Numbered from the stretch's first letter, positions 31,218 to 40,139 are shown. The stretch: 64,000 bases of DNA from Mesostigma viride (GCA_009746045.1 RPFO01000076.1:1965096-2029095); one strand, 5' to 3'. Notes: generated by a model from the sequence alone, not told the origin. Program-made: numbers and translations.

Positions 31218-31760
31218 ATGGACCAGGTTCCCGAAGCTCCTGATTCGCCCAAGACCTCCGTCGACGTCGAGGAAGATCCCGCGCCACAGCAGGAAACGCC
31301 CAATACAGTGTATATCCCGCCTCACCCGCCGAAAGGCCCGAGAGGAAAGCGACTGACGGAAGAACAGCGTGCGGCATTGCGCGAGAAGATGCGGCCGTAC
31401 ATGCAGAAACGGAACGAAGAGCGGGCGAAGAAGCGACAGGAGGAGCGAGAAGCGGAGATTACCAAGCGAAAGGTGCTTGAGAAGGAACTCGAGATACAAC
31501 GACAGCGTCTGGTCGAGCTCGAACTCGAGGAAAAGAAGAACAAATACAGAATCGAACGCCTGTTGGCCGCCGAAGAAGTCGCGGCAACCCCATCGGAAAC
31601 GCCTCGCCCACGCCGCGGGAGAAAGCCGAAGGCCGAGGTAGAGGAAGAGGAGCGTCAACGGGCCGCGAATCCACTGCCGGACGTGCGGACAACTACGCCG
31701 TATGAGCAGAAGATGCTGGCCATCCGCGCGCAATTACTAGCCAGCTTAAACGACGATTAA
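31218..31760 (+). CDS. Coiled-coil basic PLV protein, 180 aa
   Basis: The acidic, Pro-rich N-terminus (MDQVPEAPDSPK) is followed by a basic segment and a long charged coiled coil (about residues 48-118, heptads rich in Glu, Lys, Arg). An AT-hook-like RPRRGRKPKAE lies near residue 130. The C-terminal helix contains YEQKMLAIRAQLLASL. No enzyme motif. It may be a scaffold or DNA-associated protein; as first gene of the packaging/replication block it sits 21 bp before the ATPase. The frame is intact. Confidence 0.6.
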   Translation: MDQVPEAPDSPKTSVDVEEDPAPQQETPNTVYIPPHPPKGPRGKRLTEEQRAALREKMRPYMQKRNEERAKKRQEEREAEITKRKVLEKELEIQRQRLVELELEEKKNKYRIERLLAAEEVAATPSETPRPRRGRKPKAEVEEEERQRAANPLPDVRTTTPYEQKMLAIRAQLLASLNDD

Positions 31761-31781
31761 AATCTATCCTATTGTAATAAA

Positions 31782-32666
31782 ATGACGGTCATCGAAAGCA
31801 TTCATATCGAGACTCCATTAGCGAACAAGGATTTAAAGGTCAAATATGCAAAAGCTCGCCAGGTCCCAGCCAATGCGCCACGGTTGCATTTTATTGCTAG
31901 TTTCGTCGGAATGCGAGGGACTGGGAAAACGACAAGCGCGATTAACATGCTAAAGGCTTATTTTGATGCTCATTCTTTCGACAAGCTGTACTTGATTTCG
32001 GGGTCCGCCACGACAGAGCCAAAGTATAAGCTCCTGCCGACACCCGCCATGTCAATGGAAACTTACACAGACAGCGACTTCAATGTGATGGTGGCAGATA
32101 TCAAGAAGGATCTGACAGGGTACGAAGAGTACCAACGCGACATGGCTGTATGGGAGAAATTCAAGAAGGACTTCTTGGATGGCGACAAAAGCGAGGACGA
32201 CATGGACCTCAATATGTACCTGACCCTCGATAGACTCCAATTCAAAGCCCCCGAGACGCGGTTCCGATACGGTCCTCCCTCGTCCGTCATTTTGATAGAC
32301 GACATGGCAGGTTCGAAACTTTATCGCTCAGACTCGAAAGGCCCCGTTTCGTCGTTTGCATTCAAACATCGCCATCTATTAACTAGTATGGTATTTGTGA
32401 ACCAATCGTTTACATCGGCCGGGGTCCCCCGGTCAGTGCGCGCGAACGTCTCTTTTCTCGTCCTGTTTCGTACGAAGGACCGGCGAGCTTCGCGGCAGAT
32501 TGCTGAGGAAAGCGCGGGCCATACGAGCCCCGAGGACTTTCTCGAGCTTTGGGAATTCGCGACGAAAGAGTCGCCCCATGATTTCCTTGCCGTCGACAAC
32601 GACGAACCCGACGACGCTAAACGGTACAGGAAAAACTTCGACCATTTCCTCGTGATCAAAAAATAA
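31782..32666 (+). CDS. DNA-packaging ATPase (A32/FtsK-HerA type)
   Basis: 294 residues. Walker A GMRGTGKTT at residues 43-51, Walker B VILIDDMAG at about 168-176, then an Asn/Gln-containing sensor region (LLTSMVFVNQSF) typical of the A32-like branch. It pumps the viral genome into preformed capsids using ATP. Size and motif spacing fit PLV and virophage packaging ATPases. It follows the coiled-coil gene by 21 bp, and CTATTGTAATAAA directly precedes the ATG. The frame is intact, so this gene could still be functional. A32-type ATPases are part of the conserved PLV/virophage morphogenesis module together with MCP and penton. Confidence 0.88.
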   Translation: MTVIESIHIETPLANKDLKVKYAKARQVPANAPRLHFIASFVGMRGTGKTTSAINMLKAYFDAHSFDKLYLISGSATTEPKYKLLPTPAMSMETYTDSDFNVMVADIKKDLTGYEEYQRDMAVWEKFKKDFLDGDKSEDDMDLNMYLTLDRLQFKAPETRFRYGPPSSVILIDDMAGSKLYRSDSKGPVSSFAFKHRHLLTSMVFVNQSFTSAGVPRSVRANVSFLVLFRTKDRRASRQIAEESAGHTSPEDFLELWEFATKESPHDFLAVDNDEPDDAKRYRKNFDHFLVIKK

Positions 32667-32690
32667 TCTGATTGTATTGTATACACGCGA

Positions 32691-33188
32691 ATGGATCTGA
32701 AGCAGGCTTACCCTAATGCTTTCCACGAGTCTCAACCGGCTCTCCCGCCCATCCAGGTGAAGGAGAAAACGCCGCCGAAGAGTTCGTACCAGCACAGGCT
32801 TGACAGGCGAGAGCTCATCCTTAACGTGTCGACACTAGTTCGTTACTTGACCGGGGCCAGGATATCCGCGAAGACTCACGAGAGGTTGGCGGCGTTCGTG
32901 CGAGAGTGTGGGTATGACGGCGAGCTCCCGCCGACACACACCGGAATCGGGCACGAATGTCGACAGAAATTGATGTCCATCATCGCGTCCAAACGAAAGC
33001 CGAGAAATTCTCCTCCTCCGCCAAAATCTCCCCGGCCACCGAAAATTAAAAAGGAAAAAGTTCCTCGTACCCCTAAGAAACGCGGGAGACCGGCTGGGTC
33101 GAAAGACACGAAGCCGCGGACTCATAATATTGACCCCGCGACAGGCCGACTGCGACCATGGGGAAGGCCGAAGAAGTCGAAACTGTAA
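32691..33188 (+). CDS. Basic AT-hook-like PLV protein, 165 aa
   Basis: A helical middle (residues about 35-100, with LILNVSTLVRYLTGARIS) and a strongly basic Pro/Lys-rich C-terminal third containing two AT-hook-like motifs, KKRGRPAGSK and RPWGRPKKSK. AT-hooks bind the minor groove of AT-rich DNA. It lies 24 bp after the ATPase and may help in packaging or genome condensation; this is inference. TTGTATACACGCGA directly precedes the ATG. Confidence 0.6.
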   Translation: MDLKQAYPNAFHESQPALPPIQVKEKTPPKSSYQHRLDRRELILNVSTLVRYLTGARISAKTHERLAAFVRECGYDGELPPTHTGIGHECRQKLMSIIASKRKPRNSPPPPKSPRPPKIKKEKVPRTPKKRGRPAGSKDTKPRTHNIDPATGRLRPWGRPKKSKL

Positions 33189-33241
33189 TAATCGTTTATA
33201 TGTGGAAAAATCCACGGAATTCCGCTCTAGCGGCCGCGGAA

Positions 33242-33336
33242 GCTATCGAAAGTTAACCTAACCAGGGTCGTGTCCCACCGACCGTTAGGTCGGTTCCTCC
33301 GAAGCGAAGACGCGGGTTCGAATCCCGGTGGAAGCA
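33242..33336 (+). tRNA. tRNA-like remnant with perfect B-box (possible att site)
   Basis: Contains GCGGGTTCGAATCCCGG, a canonical T-arm matching the pol III B-box GGTTCGANTCC, followed by GTGGAAGCA as an acceptor-like end. Upstream a stem-loop CCGACC-GTTA-GGTCGG lies at 33,279-33,294. A standard D-arm, anticodon arm and 7-bp acceptor stem could not be assembled; the best 5' partner, GCTATCG at 33,242, pairs only partly. It is therefore not called as a functional tRNA. It lies about 105 bp upstream of the tyrosine recombinase, where tRNA-derived attachment sites are often found. Confidence 0.3.
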
Positions 33337-33441
33337 AGTAAATCGTACTTTTTTGCAATAAAACGACCTATTTATCATTTTTTGTAATAAACGCTCGTTC
33401 ACACTCGAATTAATTTCTCTGCATAAGGATATACGAGTCTC

Positions 33442-34716
33442 ATGGTTTCAAGGACAGCAGACGAACTCCGCATGCGACGAGAAGCACAGGCTAGATACCG
33501 AAAGAAACACCCTGACCGAGCAGCTCTCCTGGTGATGCGCGCGATGGCCAAGAAAGACGCGTGGATGCCCACCGAGAAATGGCTCCAGAGTCACGGGACA
33601 AGCTGCGATGAAGTAAAAATGATCCGGAAGAACGCGGACCTGCCCGACAAGGATTGTAAGTCCGCGGACACTCGCCCGGTCTCGCGAGCACCTAAGAAGA
33701 CACCGACACATCCCTCCCTTTGGTCCTTGGACGACGCCAAGAACATGGTCGCGAATTTGCCAGAGACGCTAAACCCCGCAGAGGGGGCGGGAAGGAAGAG
33801 GGCGCAGAGAGCCAAGGGGCAGATTTCGAGGGGATCTGGGAAGACATACCTCGCGAGGTTGACAAAGATCCTTAGGCGTCTAGGATACGAACCAGACAAA
33901 GACGGCGCCAGACCTGTGACGGCCCTCCTCGATACCAAGAAAGTGCGCGAGGCCGTAGACGCATTGTCCGAGCCTTCCGAGAGGGGCGGCAAGAAAGACC
34001 GCGCCATCACCAAGAAGACGAACGCCAAGGACCTTTTCTCGTCGATCAACTCGATCGATAACCAGATGGATGCCGGAAAAAGGATCCCGCAAGACGTGCG
34101 CGAGGCCTACGTGGAGGACATGGCGACGTCCCAGGAAGGTCTCGAGGCCAACGCGGAATTCGTGAGCGAAAACAAGCCACCAGCCCACCCATGGCCCGAG
34201 CTCGTCGAGTTGCGAGATAAGGCCATTAAAGAGGGATTGGAGAGCGACAAGGCGCTCATCGGCCTCCTCTACTTTTCCGGTGAAGAACTGCCACCTGTCA
34301 GGCTCGACTACCACGACGCCAGGATCGTGAAATCGGCTAACGAACTGGGAAAGACCGAAAACGGCTACATCCCAAAAGAGTATAGATTCATCATCAACGC
34401 CCACAAGACCGCACCGGTCCTCGGCCCGATAGATTTCACAGTCCCGAAGAATCTGAAAACGTTGCGAGAAGCGCTCGATATGCGGAAAGACAGGCCTTAC
34501 TTATTCATGCCTTCTCGAGGCAAAAAAGCCCCGATGTCAGCCGAAACGTTTGGCGCGATCCTCCGCAAACATTTCCATGGCGTCGACAACGCTCGCCAGG
34601 CTTTCGTTACCCAATTCGTAAGGGATGCGGGCATGGCGGCGAGGAAGCGGTTTGCAAAAATGATGGCGCACTCGATCAACGTCCAGATCCAATACGAGAG
34701 AATGAGAAATGATTGA
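33442..34716 (+). CDS. Tyrosine recombinase (integrase)
   Basis: 424 residues. The C-terminal catalytic domain shows the first Arg near residue 287 (LPPVRLDY), a beta-hairpin Lys in INAHKTAPV, an ARQAF segment at the place of the HxxR box (His not evident, Asn precedes), His 410 in MMAHS and the nucleophile Tyr 418 in IQYERM. The N-terminal about 200 residues are basic and helical, as expected for a core-binding domain. It would join viral and host DNA through a covalent 3'-phosphotyrosine link. Tyrosine recombinases replace the rve integrase of Polintons in part of the PLVs. GGATATACGAGTCTC precedes the ATG. The frame is intact. Confidence 0.8.
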   Translation: MVSRTADELRMRREAQARYRKKHPDRAALLVMRAMAKKDAWMPTEKWLQSHGTSCDEVKMIRKNADLPDKDCKSADTRPVSRAPKKTPTHPSLWSLDDAKNMVANLPETLNPAEGAGRKRAQRAKGQISRGSGKTYLARLTKILRRLGYEPDKDGARPVTALLDTKKVREAVDALSEPSERGGKKDRAITKKTNAKDLFSSINSIDNQMDAGKRIPQDVREAYVEDMATSQEGLEANAEFVSENKPPAHPWPELVELRDKAIKEGLESDKALIGLLYFSGEELPPVRLDYHDARIVKSANELGKTENGYIPKEYRFIINAHKTAPVLGPIDFTVPKNLKTLREALDMRKDRPYLFMPSRGKKAPMSAETFGAILRKHFHGVDNARQAFVTQFVRDAGMAARKRFAKMMAHSINVQIQYERMRND

Positions 34717-34747
34717 TTCGCTCACTTGTTGAAAATTGATTGTCACC

Positions 34748-34770
34748 CTTTTATAACTACGTTATAAAAG
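34748..34770. repeat. Perfect 10-bp hairpin between integrase and helicase
   Basis: CTTTTATAAC, a 3-nt loop (TAC), then GTTATAAAAG. It lies 32 bp after the recombinase stop and 138 bp before the primase-helicase ATG. It could be a transcript-end signal, a replication or recombination site, or a palindromic factor site. Confidence 0.6.
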
Positions 34771-34890
34771 TCCCGTGTTTTTCGGCTATTGAGAAAGTCG
34801 AATTGTATTATTGATTAATAAATTCCATTTCCTTCCCATCAAGAAAAAAACCAGTCTCGTTTCGGCCAGAAAATAAAATCTAAGCCTACA

Positions 34891-34900
34891 GGTATACAAC
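34891..34900 (+). promoter_or_regulatory. GGTATACAAC promoter-like motif before primase-helicase
   Basis: Identical 10-mer to the one before the MCP, here 7 nt upstream of ATG 34,908. The shared motif and near-identical distance to the start codon suggest a viral promoter core with a very short 5' leader. Confidence 0.55.
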
Positions 34901-34907
34901 TTTGATC

Positions 34908-37900
34908 ATGACCGCGTCCGTCTACACTGGAGCGAAATTGACCAGAACCGTCCACGGTCGAACGTGGTTTGGTGGGTCGAGGGTCGACGGCAAGGGGCCC
35001 AAGGACCGCTGCATCGAGGCCGCAAACGAGGCCGGGAATTCCTACATTGCTGCCCGGGATATCGGGCGCGGACCGAAAGAGTACACGCATTACCGAGACG
35101 CTGAAGAATTCGCGGCAATTCGCGAGGAATGCATGCGGAATGTCCGGACTCAGACACTGAACGAGATCATCCGCCCCGTCCAGCCGTCGTGGGCATACGT
35201 CGATCTCGACGACCGCGTGGGGACGGACCGCGAGCGTATTGAATACATCCGCCACTTCAAGCGATTGCACGATGCGTTTGTGTTCGATGTTCTTGGAATC
35301 GAGCCCGAACGGTTCCAATACAACGCATCTACCGCGACACGTGATATCGTCGAATTTTGCAAGATTTCGTATCATATCATTGTCCGCGGGTTGGTACTGG
35401 CTGACATCGACGCGAGACAGTATTGGTGTCAGACATTCGCTCGCTACATCCGCGAGCATCTGCTGGACCCCGACTCGTCTCTCTACGTCGACGCCAATAT
35501 GCTTCTAAGCACCGAGCACGCTTCGGCGTATATGGAGCAAAACATTGAAGAGATGCTGGCTAACCCCGGCGAATACTATGACGACAAGGAGGTCCAGTTA
35601 ATGGTCGATGATCACATCTATGGCAAGGACTGGTGTTTCAGGGCCGTTGGCATGCACAAACTTGGGGAGACGGACCCTCTCGCGAGTCTCAGGATATGCG
35701 AGGGATCTGACGACGTTCGCGAACACTCGGCCGTCGTCTACCCAACGGACAATCTCGACGACGCCGTGATATTGCGAGCTCCGGCTTCGTGGTACGCCCA
35801 GAAAGGATCGGAACGCAAAAAAGTGTCCCAGTACAGTCCTCGCGGGCACGGGGTGGGCAGCGAGCAAATCGCGAGGTCAATCGAGGCAATGGCGAAGGTT
35901 TCGCCGGGTAGTCGGATCATCAATGTCGAGGAGCACGCCGGGGAGGACGGCCGGACATACTACATGTCCCGCTGGACCGTCGACCCGGTAGTGCCGTGTA
36001 TCGTGTGCAAGAAGGACCGCCCCCATAAGAGCGCTGGTCACGGCCCGAGGGTGTGCGAGTACTCGGACGCAAGGGTCACCTACTCGTGTTGGAAGAAGGG
36101 CCCCAAGCACGCGGAGTGTATCATGGACAGGTTCGAGTACGTTTCAGAGAGCGTCGAGTTCACTCAGGTGTATTGCGAGGACAAGGTGCGAGATTTTGAT
36201 GTTTCTGAGATTTCGAAAGCGATATCGTCCAAAGAGAAACACACATACATCATCCAGTCTGGCATGGGTACCGGCAAATCCGAAGCGATTAGAGCACTTG
36301 AGAAGGCGATTGTCAAGATTCACAGCGATGCGCGCATTGTTAACATCTTCGCCAATGTCTCGTTGTCAAGGCAGGAGGAGTTCTATTTGAACAAGGGCAT
36401 ACTGTCAGAAACCCTGATGGATAGAGTGGCAGAGTATCTGGACCTGGTACTCCAGGACGGATGGAGGCATTATCTGAGGAAATGCAGACTCAAGAAAGGA
36501 GGCAATGGATGGCTGATAACTGACCCACGCGTCTTGATCGTTATCAACAGCATTCTGCGCCTGTCCGATCACAGATTCGACATCGTCGTGCTGGATGAGG
36601 TGTTTAATATCCTTACAGCGTTCTCCAACAGCTTGATCAAGGACCGAGGAGACGTTCTCAGGATGTTCACCAATATGATACGAGACGCGACAATTCTCAT
36701 CGCCTCAGATGCCTACATCACCGCCGGTGTTGTCGATTTCATCCGCAGCTTCCGACCGGCCGAGAATTTCAACGTGATCGACAACCGATACGTCCGACCC
36801 AACAACCGAGAATTGGAATGGGTCGACATCATTTCTGAGAAGAGAAAAGAGGCCGCGTGGATCGATAGGAGTGTGCGGAAGTGTCGCGAGGGGTTGGTCA
36901 ACGGCAAGAAGGTTATCCTCATGGCTTCAGAGGCTGAGAAAACCGTGGACTGCGTCATGGAAAGACTGAAGGACGTTCTTGAAGGCAAGAACGTGAAAGT
37001 GTATACGGCAAGGACCCCGAAAACAGATCTAGAACTAGGCGCGAACGAGGCGTGGAAAGACGTTGACTTTCTTGTTTACAGCCCAACGATCTCTGTCGGC
37101 GTGTCCTACACTCTCGAGACCTTCGACGTGATGGTATGCATGCTAAGGAACGGCGTCGGGCGCCCTCAGTACACGACGTCCCTGCAACAGATGTATCGTG
37201 TGAGGCAATTACGGGAGGGCAAGATGTACGTCTTCTATCTCGACAGCACGACTAACGCGTCACGCCCTCCAACGAGCTTTGCAGATATCAAGGCACGCAC
37301 CCGCGAGGAGAGAGACGAACTTCTCATGATGATGAAGGGCCACAAAAAGAGCGTTCTTAGGGGGTGGGGAGTTGACGACGACAGACTGTTTGGCGACAGG
37401 TCCCCCGTCTACAACCTATTCTGCCGGAATCTCGAAGAGCTTGGGGTCTCGAGAAGTCACTACAAGGAACGGATGATCGAGCTTCTGAAGACACGCTACG
37501 GCGTCAAGATAGTAGGCGATGTACAGCCAGAGGAGTCGACGAAGGCCCCGAAGCTCAAAAAGAGAGAGAAAGAGACCCATGACTGGTACATACTAAGCGA
37601 CGAGGAGTACAGCCAACTCTCGGAGCGAAAGAGCGACCGCGAGGTGTTGTCGGCCAAGGAGTTGAAACTGATCGACATCTACGAGCTATGCCACAAGGCC
37701 TACAAAATCCCGCGCCATCTCATTGACGAAGACCTTGCATACCTGTTAGCCGAGGAGGAGAATCGCGACATGTATCGAGCAAGGGAGCAATACTCCCGAG
37801 TCACCGAGCTTGGCTGGGAAGCGGCTGTAGGTGACATCGAAGATCGAGCGAGAGAGAGCTCTGACATATTTGCATTGACTGCCAACAAGAAGCTATCGAG

Positions 37901-38366
37901 CATGGACAAACTGACGATAGCCAAAGAGCTTCTCCGAGGCAGTGGGGTCATGGAGTTTTGCCTAGACGGAGGGAGCGCCCCGGGTATGGTACTCTCGCGG
38001 GAGAACGTGCTAGAAGTTGTTAACAGGGTCGACAAGGATTACATCTACAAATTCGGCTCGAGATTTAGGTCAGTGTTTGACTACAGGAGGAGGAGCAAAA
38101 ACAAAGCAGGGAAACTCGAATTCGATCAATGCGTCTCAGTCCTTGAAAACATGCTCAAGGTAACACTGGACGTCGACGTGACATGCATAGAGGGCAAGGG
38201 GAAAGGAAAGGCGTCAGGTGTGATGGTTTCAAAGGCCAGGATGCTAGAATTCCTGAATCGATATAGACCGGCATGGCTTGGAGAACAGGCGGAGATCGCA
38301 GAGAGTGCGAGGGCGACAAGGGAATTCTACAGAGGGATGGATGGCTACCAGTTCCTGACGAGGTGA
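34908..38366 (+). CDS. Primase-helicase (AEP-like primase + SF2 origin-binding-type helicase)
   Basis: 1152 residues from ATG 34,908; the codons before it use no ATG. The N-terminal part fits an archaeo-eukaryotic primase: WAYVDLDD (DxD, about 99-101), KISYHII (SxH, about 154-156) and LYVDAN (Asp about 195). A Cys/His cluster near residues 363-395 (CIVC ... C ... C) may bind zinc. The helicase has Walker A SGMGTGKSEA near 452, Walker B VVLDEVFN near 562 and a motif VI-like QQMYRVRQL near 760. That pattern resembles herpesvirus UL9-type origin-binding helicases (Herpes_ori_bp), not the SF3 helicase common in virophages. The last about 300 residues are of unknown function. Open over 3.4 kb, so recent and possibly functional. 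Probable role: priming and unwinding viral DNA, using a host or helper polymerase. Confidence 0.75.
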   Translation: MTASVYTGAKLTRTVHGRTWFGGSRVDGKGPKDRCIEAANEAGNSYIAARDIGRGPKEYTHYRDAEEFAAIREECMRNVRTQTLNEIIRPVQPSWAYVDLDDRVGTDRERIEYIRHFKRLHDAFVFDVLGIEPERFQYNASTATRDIVEFCKISYHIIVRGLVLADIDARQYWCQTFARYIREHLLDPDSSLYVDANMLLSTEHASAYMEQNIEEMLANPGEYYDDKEVQLMVDDHIYGKDWCFRAVGMHKLGETDPLASLRICEGSDDVREHSAVVYPTDNLDDAVILRAPASWYAQKGSERKKVSQYSPRGHGVGSEQIARSIEAMAKVSPGSRIINVEEHAGEDGRTYYMSRWTVDPVVPCIVCKKDRPHKSAGHGPRVCEYSDARVTYSCWKKGPKHAECIMDRFEYVSESVEFTQVYCEDKVRDFDVSEISKAISSKEKHTYIIQSGMGTGKSEAIRALEKAIVKIHSDARIVNIFANVSLSRQEEFYLNKGILSETLMDRVAEYLDLVLQDGWRHYLRKCRLKKGGNGWLITDPRVLIVINSILRLSDHRFDIVVLDEVFNILTAFSNSLIKDRGDVLRMFTNMIRDATILIASDAYITAGVVDFIRSFRPAENFNVIDNRYVRPNNRELEWVDIISEKRKEAAWIDRSVRKCREGLVNGKKVILMASEAEKTVDCVMERLKDVLEGKNVKVYTARTPKTDLELGANEAWKDVDFLVYSPTISVGVSYTLETFDVMVCMLRNGVGRPQYTTSLQQMYRVRQLREGKMYVFYLDSTTNASRPPTSFADIKARTREERDELLMMMKGHKKSVLRGWGVDDDRLFGDRSPVYNLFCRNLEELGVSRSHYKERMIELLKTRYGVKIVGDVQPEESTKAPKLKKREKETHDWYILSDEEYSQLSERKSDREVLSAKELKLIDIYELCHKAYKIPRHLIDEDLAYLLAEEENRDMYRAREQYSRVTELGWEAAVGDIEDRARESSDIFALTANKKLSSMDKLTIAKELLRGSGVMEFCLDGGSAPGMVLSRENVLEVVNRVDKDYIYKFGSRFRSVFDYRRRSKNKAGKLEFDQCVSVLENMLKVTLDVDVTCIEGKGKGKASGVMVSKARMLEFLNRYRPAWLGEQAEIAESARATREFYRGMDGYQFLTR

Positions 38367-38470
38367 GCGGCGGCAACCTTTTCCGAGGACCCGCGCCCCG
38401 GCCAGGATGACAAGGTCCCAGGTGGCATTGGCCGCACACCCATAGTTAGACTTAGATATTTCCTTGAGTA

Positions 38471-39966
38471 TCCGCTCCTCTCCCGCGACGGCGCAGGAAT
38501 TCGCAGGAACGCGCAGGCGATCAGGCGTGTGTTTGCGTGCGTGTTTTTTCTTGCGTTTTTTCTCTCAGATGTCTCTCTCTCCCGGGTATCGGCATGATGA
38601 GGTGGAGTGTTAGGGCATTGGCCAACTTTTAGTTTAGGTTTCTTATTAAAAGTTGGACAATGCCCTACCCCCCTCTTAAAGCCGTCTCGACTATCGAACA
38701 AAAAACGAACAAAAACCAGACCACACACCCGCAAGGACGCAGGACTCGCACGAAAGTTCCGCGAATTTCCCAGCCGAGGGCCGGATTTTCAGCGACCCGG
38801 GTGCGCGCTGGCTCGTGAGCTGGATTTCTCGATGTTCCGCGTGCTGCCCAACTTTTGCAAGGATTTGCTATAAAAGTTGGGCAGCACGCGGAACCTTCTC
38901 CCCAAGTTCTCAAGCACTCTCACTGCCCGCGATCGGGAAAACAGAGGTCGTATTTTTCGTGTCGATGTGAATCGCGCGTTCCCCACGAACGACCCGGCCG
39001 TCCACGGATGTCCCGCGCGTTCCGCGGTTGGTGCGTGGCGTGGTTTGGGCGGTGGTTGATGGTTTCTGTCAGAATCGGGGTTCTTTGAACGGAGTTTCTT
39101 CTATACGTGAATGCGGGAACAAGAGGCCGCTGGATGAGCGGCTTATAGGTCGCAGTGTTTACTCGTAGCTGTTTGGCTAGAGCTTTTGTGATTAGTAGAT
39201 GCAATATAGTGCATGGTTGAAAAATGAATTAAATAAAATGTGCGTTCCGCGCTTGGGTTGATTATACCCGGGCGGAACGGGGCGTGAGGTGCAGTGCCCC
39301 TGAAAAGAACAACCTACGCATTATTTAATACTAGCCGTGCAGATTCGGGATATTCTACCCCCGGTCTGTACGGTTAGCGTCTTACTAGCATCCACTAAAC
39401 ATAAGGGTTTAATGACGTCAGTTAGCTAGGGATAAGGGAGGTTTTGCGACTAAAAGCCGCTCTGGCTGGTTTTGTCGGCCTCTTTCTTTGCTCCCCACCC
39501 ACCCACCCTTGTCTTGGTTGCCTCTAGGGCAACGTACTTCATGAAGGGCCTTGAACGGCGTGCCTCCGGGCATGTCAATTAGTGTCACATGTATGCTTCC
39601 ACTTATTGTTTTAATGAAGATGCTGGTTTTTGTGGGAGCTACGTGGGACATGAATAGGCCATTTTGCTCAGATATACTTAGAAATCCCTTCAAATTCTCT
39701 GAGCAAAAAGGCCTATTCCACCAACAACAGCATCACACATTGACGCGGTGACGGATGCCAGCATTTCTATGGCATCCTAAAGCCCCGCGACCCCTGAGCC
39801 AGGGTTGGCAGGGGTCGGGAAGGCGTGGCTGCACTGTGACAGATGTCAGTAGCAAGCCAAAACCCCAATATTTTATCACTCAATTTATCACTCAACCATC
39901 ATCACTCAAGAATGGCTCCCCGGTACCCCACACGGCCCCATCACTCAATGAGGGGCTATATATATT
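38471..39966. repeat. Right terminal inverted repeat of the PLV (interrupted)
   Basis: Complement of 20,819-21,738, split by a 580-bp family A element at 39,076-39,655. It contains the counterparts of the three hairpins (38,613-38,665; 38,834-38,894; 39,653-39,719). The CATCACTCAATGAGGGG segment near the outer end is repeated once more just outside (39,968-39,984), at the junction with the LINE. Confidence 0.9.
39076..39655 (+). mobile_element. Family A 580-bp element inserted in the right TIR
   Basis: The left TIR shows the uninterrupted sequence (in complement CAGAATAGGCC). In the right TIR the element sits between CAGAAT and AGGCC, with GAAT on both sides, a 4-bp duplication or microhomology. 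It is one full unit starting CGGGGTTCTTTGAACGGAG and ending GCTACGTGGGACAT. It must have arrived after the virus, since only one TIR carries it. No ORF with a known domain. Confidence 0.85.
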
Positions 39967-40139
39967 ACATCACTCAATGAGGGGCGGTACCACCATTCCG
40001 TGGCAGCTTGGCCCAGTTTGCTACCGGCTGGCACACGTTTTCAGTGAATTTTGGGCTCCAGATTTAAATGCAACGTGCGGTTTGAGGCAGGGGAAAACAT
40101 GCGTGGACGATAGGAATTATAGCACCGGCGGGCTTCAAA

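Larger units (their letters stand above)
20819..39966. mobile_element. Integrated Polinton-like virus (PLV) with 0.92-kb TIRs
   Basis: A 19.1-kb unit (18.6 kb without a later 580-bp insertion in the right TIR) bounded by near-identical inverted repeats. It encodes the PLV morphogenesis set (double-jelly-roll MCP, penton-like minor capsid protein, A32/FtsK packaging ATPase), a tyrosine recombinase and a primase-helicase. The minus-strand block 21.75-31.18 kb is virion proteins; the plus-strand block 31.2-38.4 kb is packaging, integration and replication. PLVs are small dsDNA viruses of protists, often found integrated, with some acting on giant viruses in virophage fashion. Decay is light: one in-frame stop and two frameshifts in structural genes, while the largest genes are open. 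No polymerase B or adenain-like protease was recognised. Confidence 0.9.

Noticed and set aside
31179-31733. N-terminal 185 codons extending the fibre-like ORF
   Set aside because: They lie opposite the coiled-coil gene at 31,218-31,760 and show its mirrored composition (Leu/Phe/Arg-rich). ATG 31,178 gives a more plausible start.
33242-33336. Functional tRNA gene
   Set aside because: A T-arm and B-box are present, but no complete D-arm, anticodon arm or acceptor stem could be built.
34908-38366. D5-type SF3 helicase assignment
   Set aside because: The motifs (GMGTGKS, LDEVF, QMYRVRQL) fit SF2 origin-binding helicases better than SF3.
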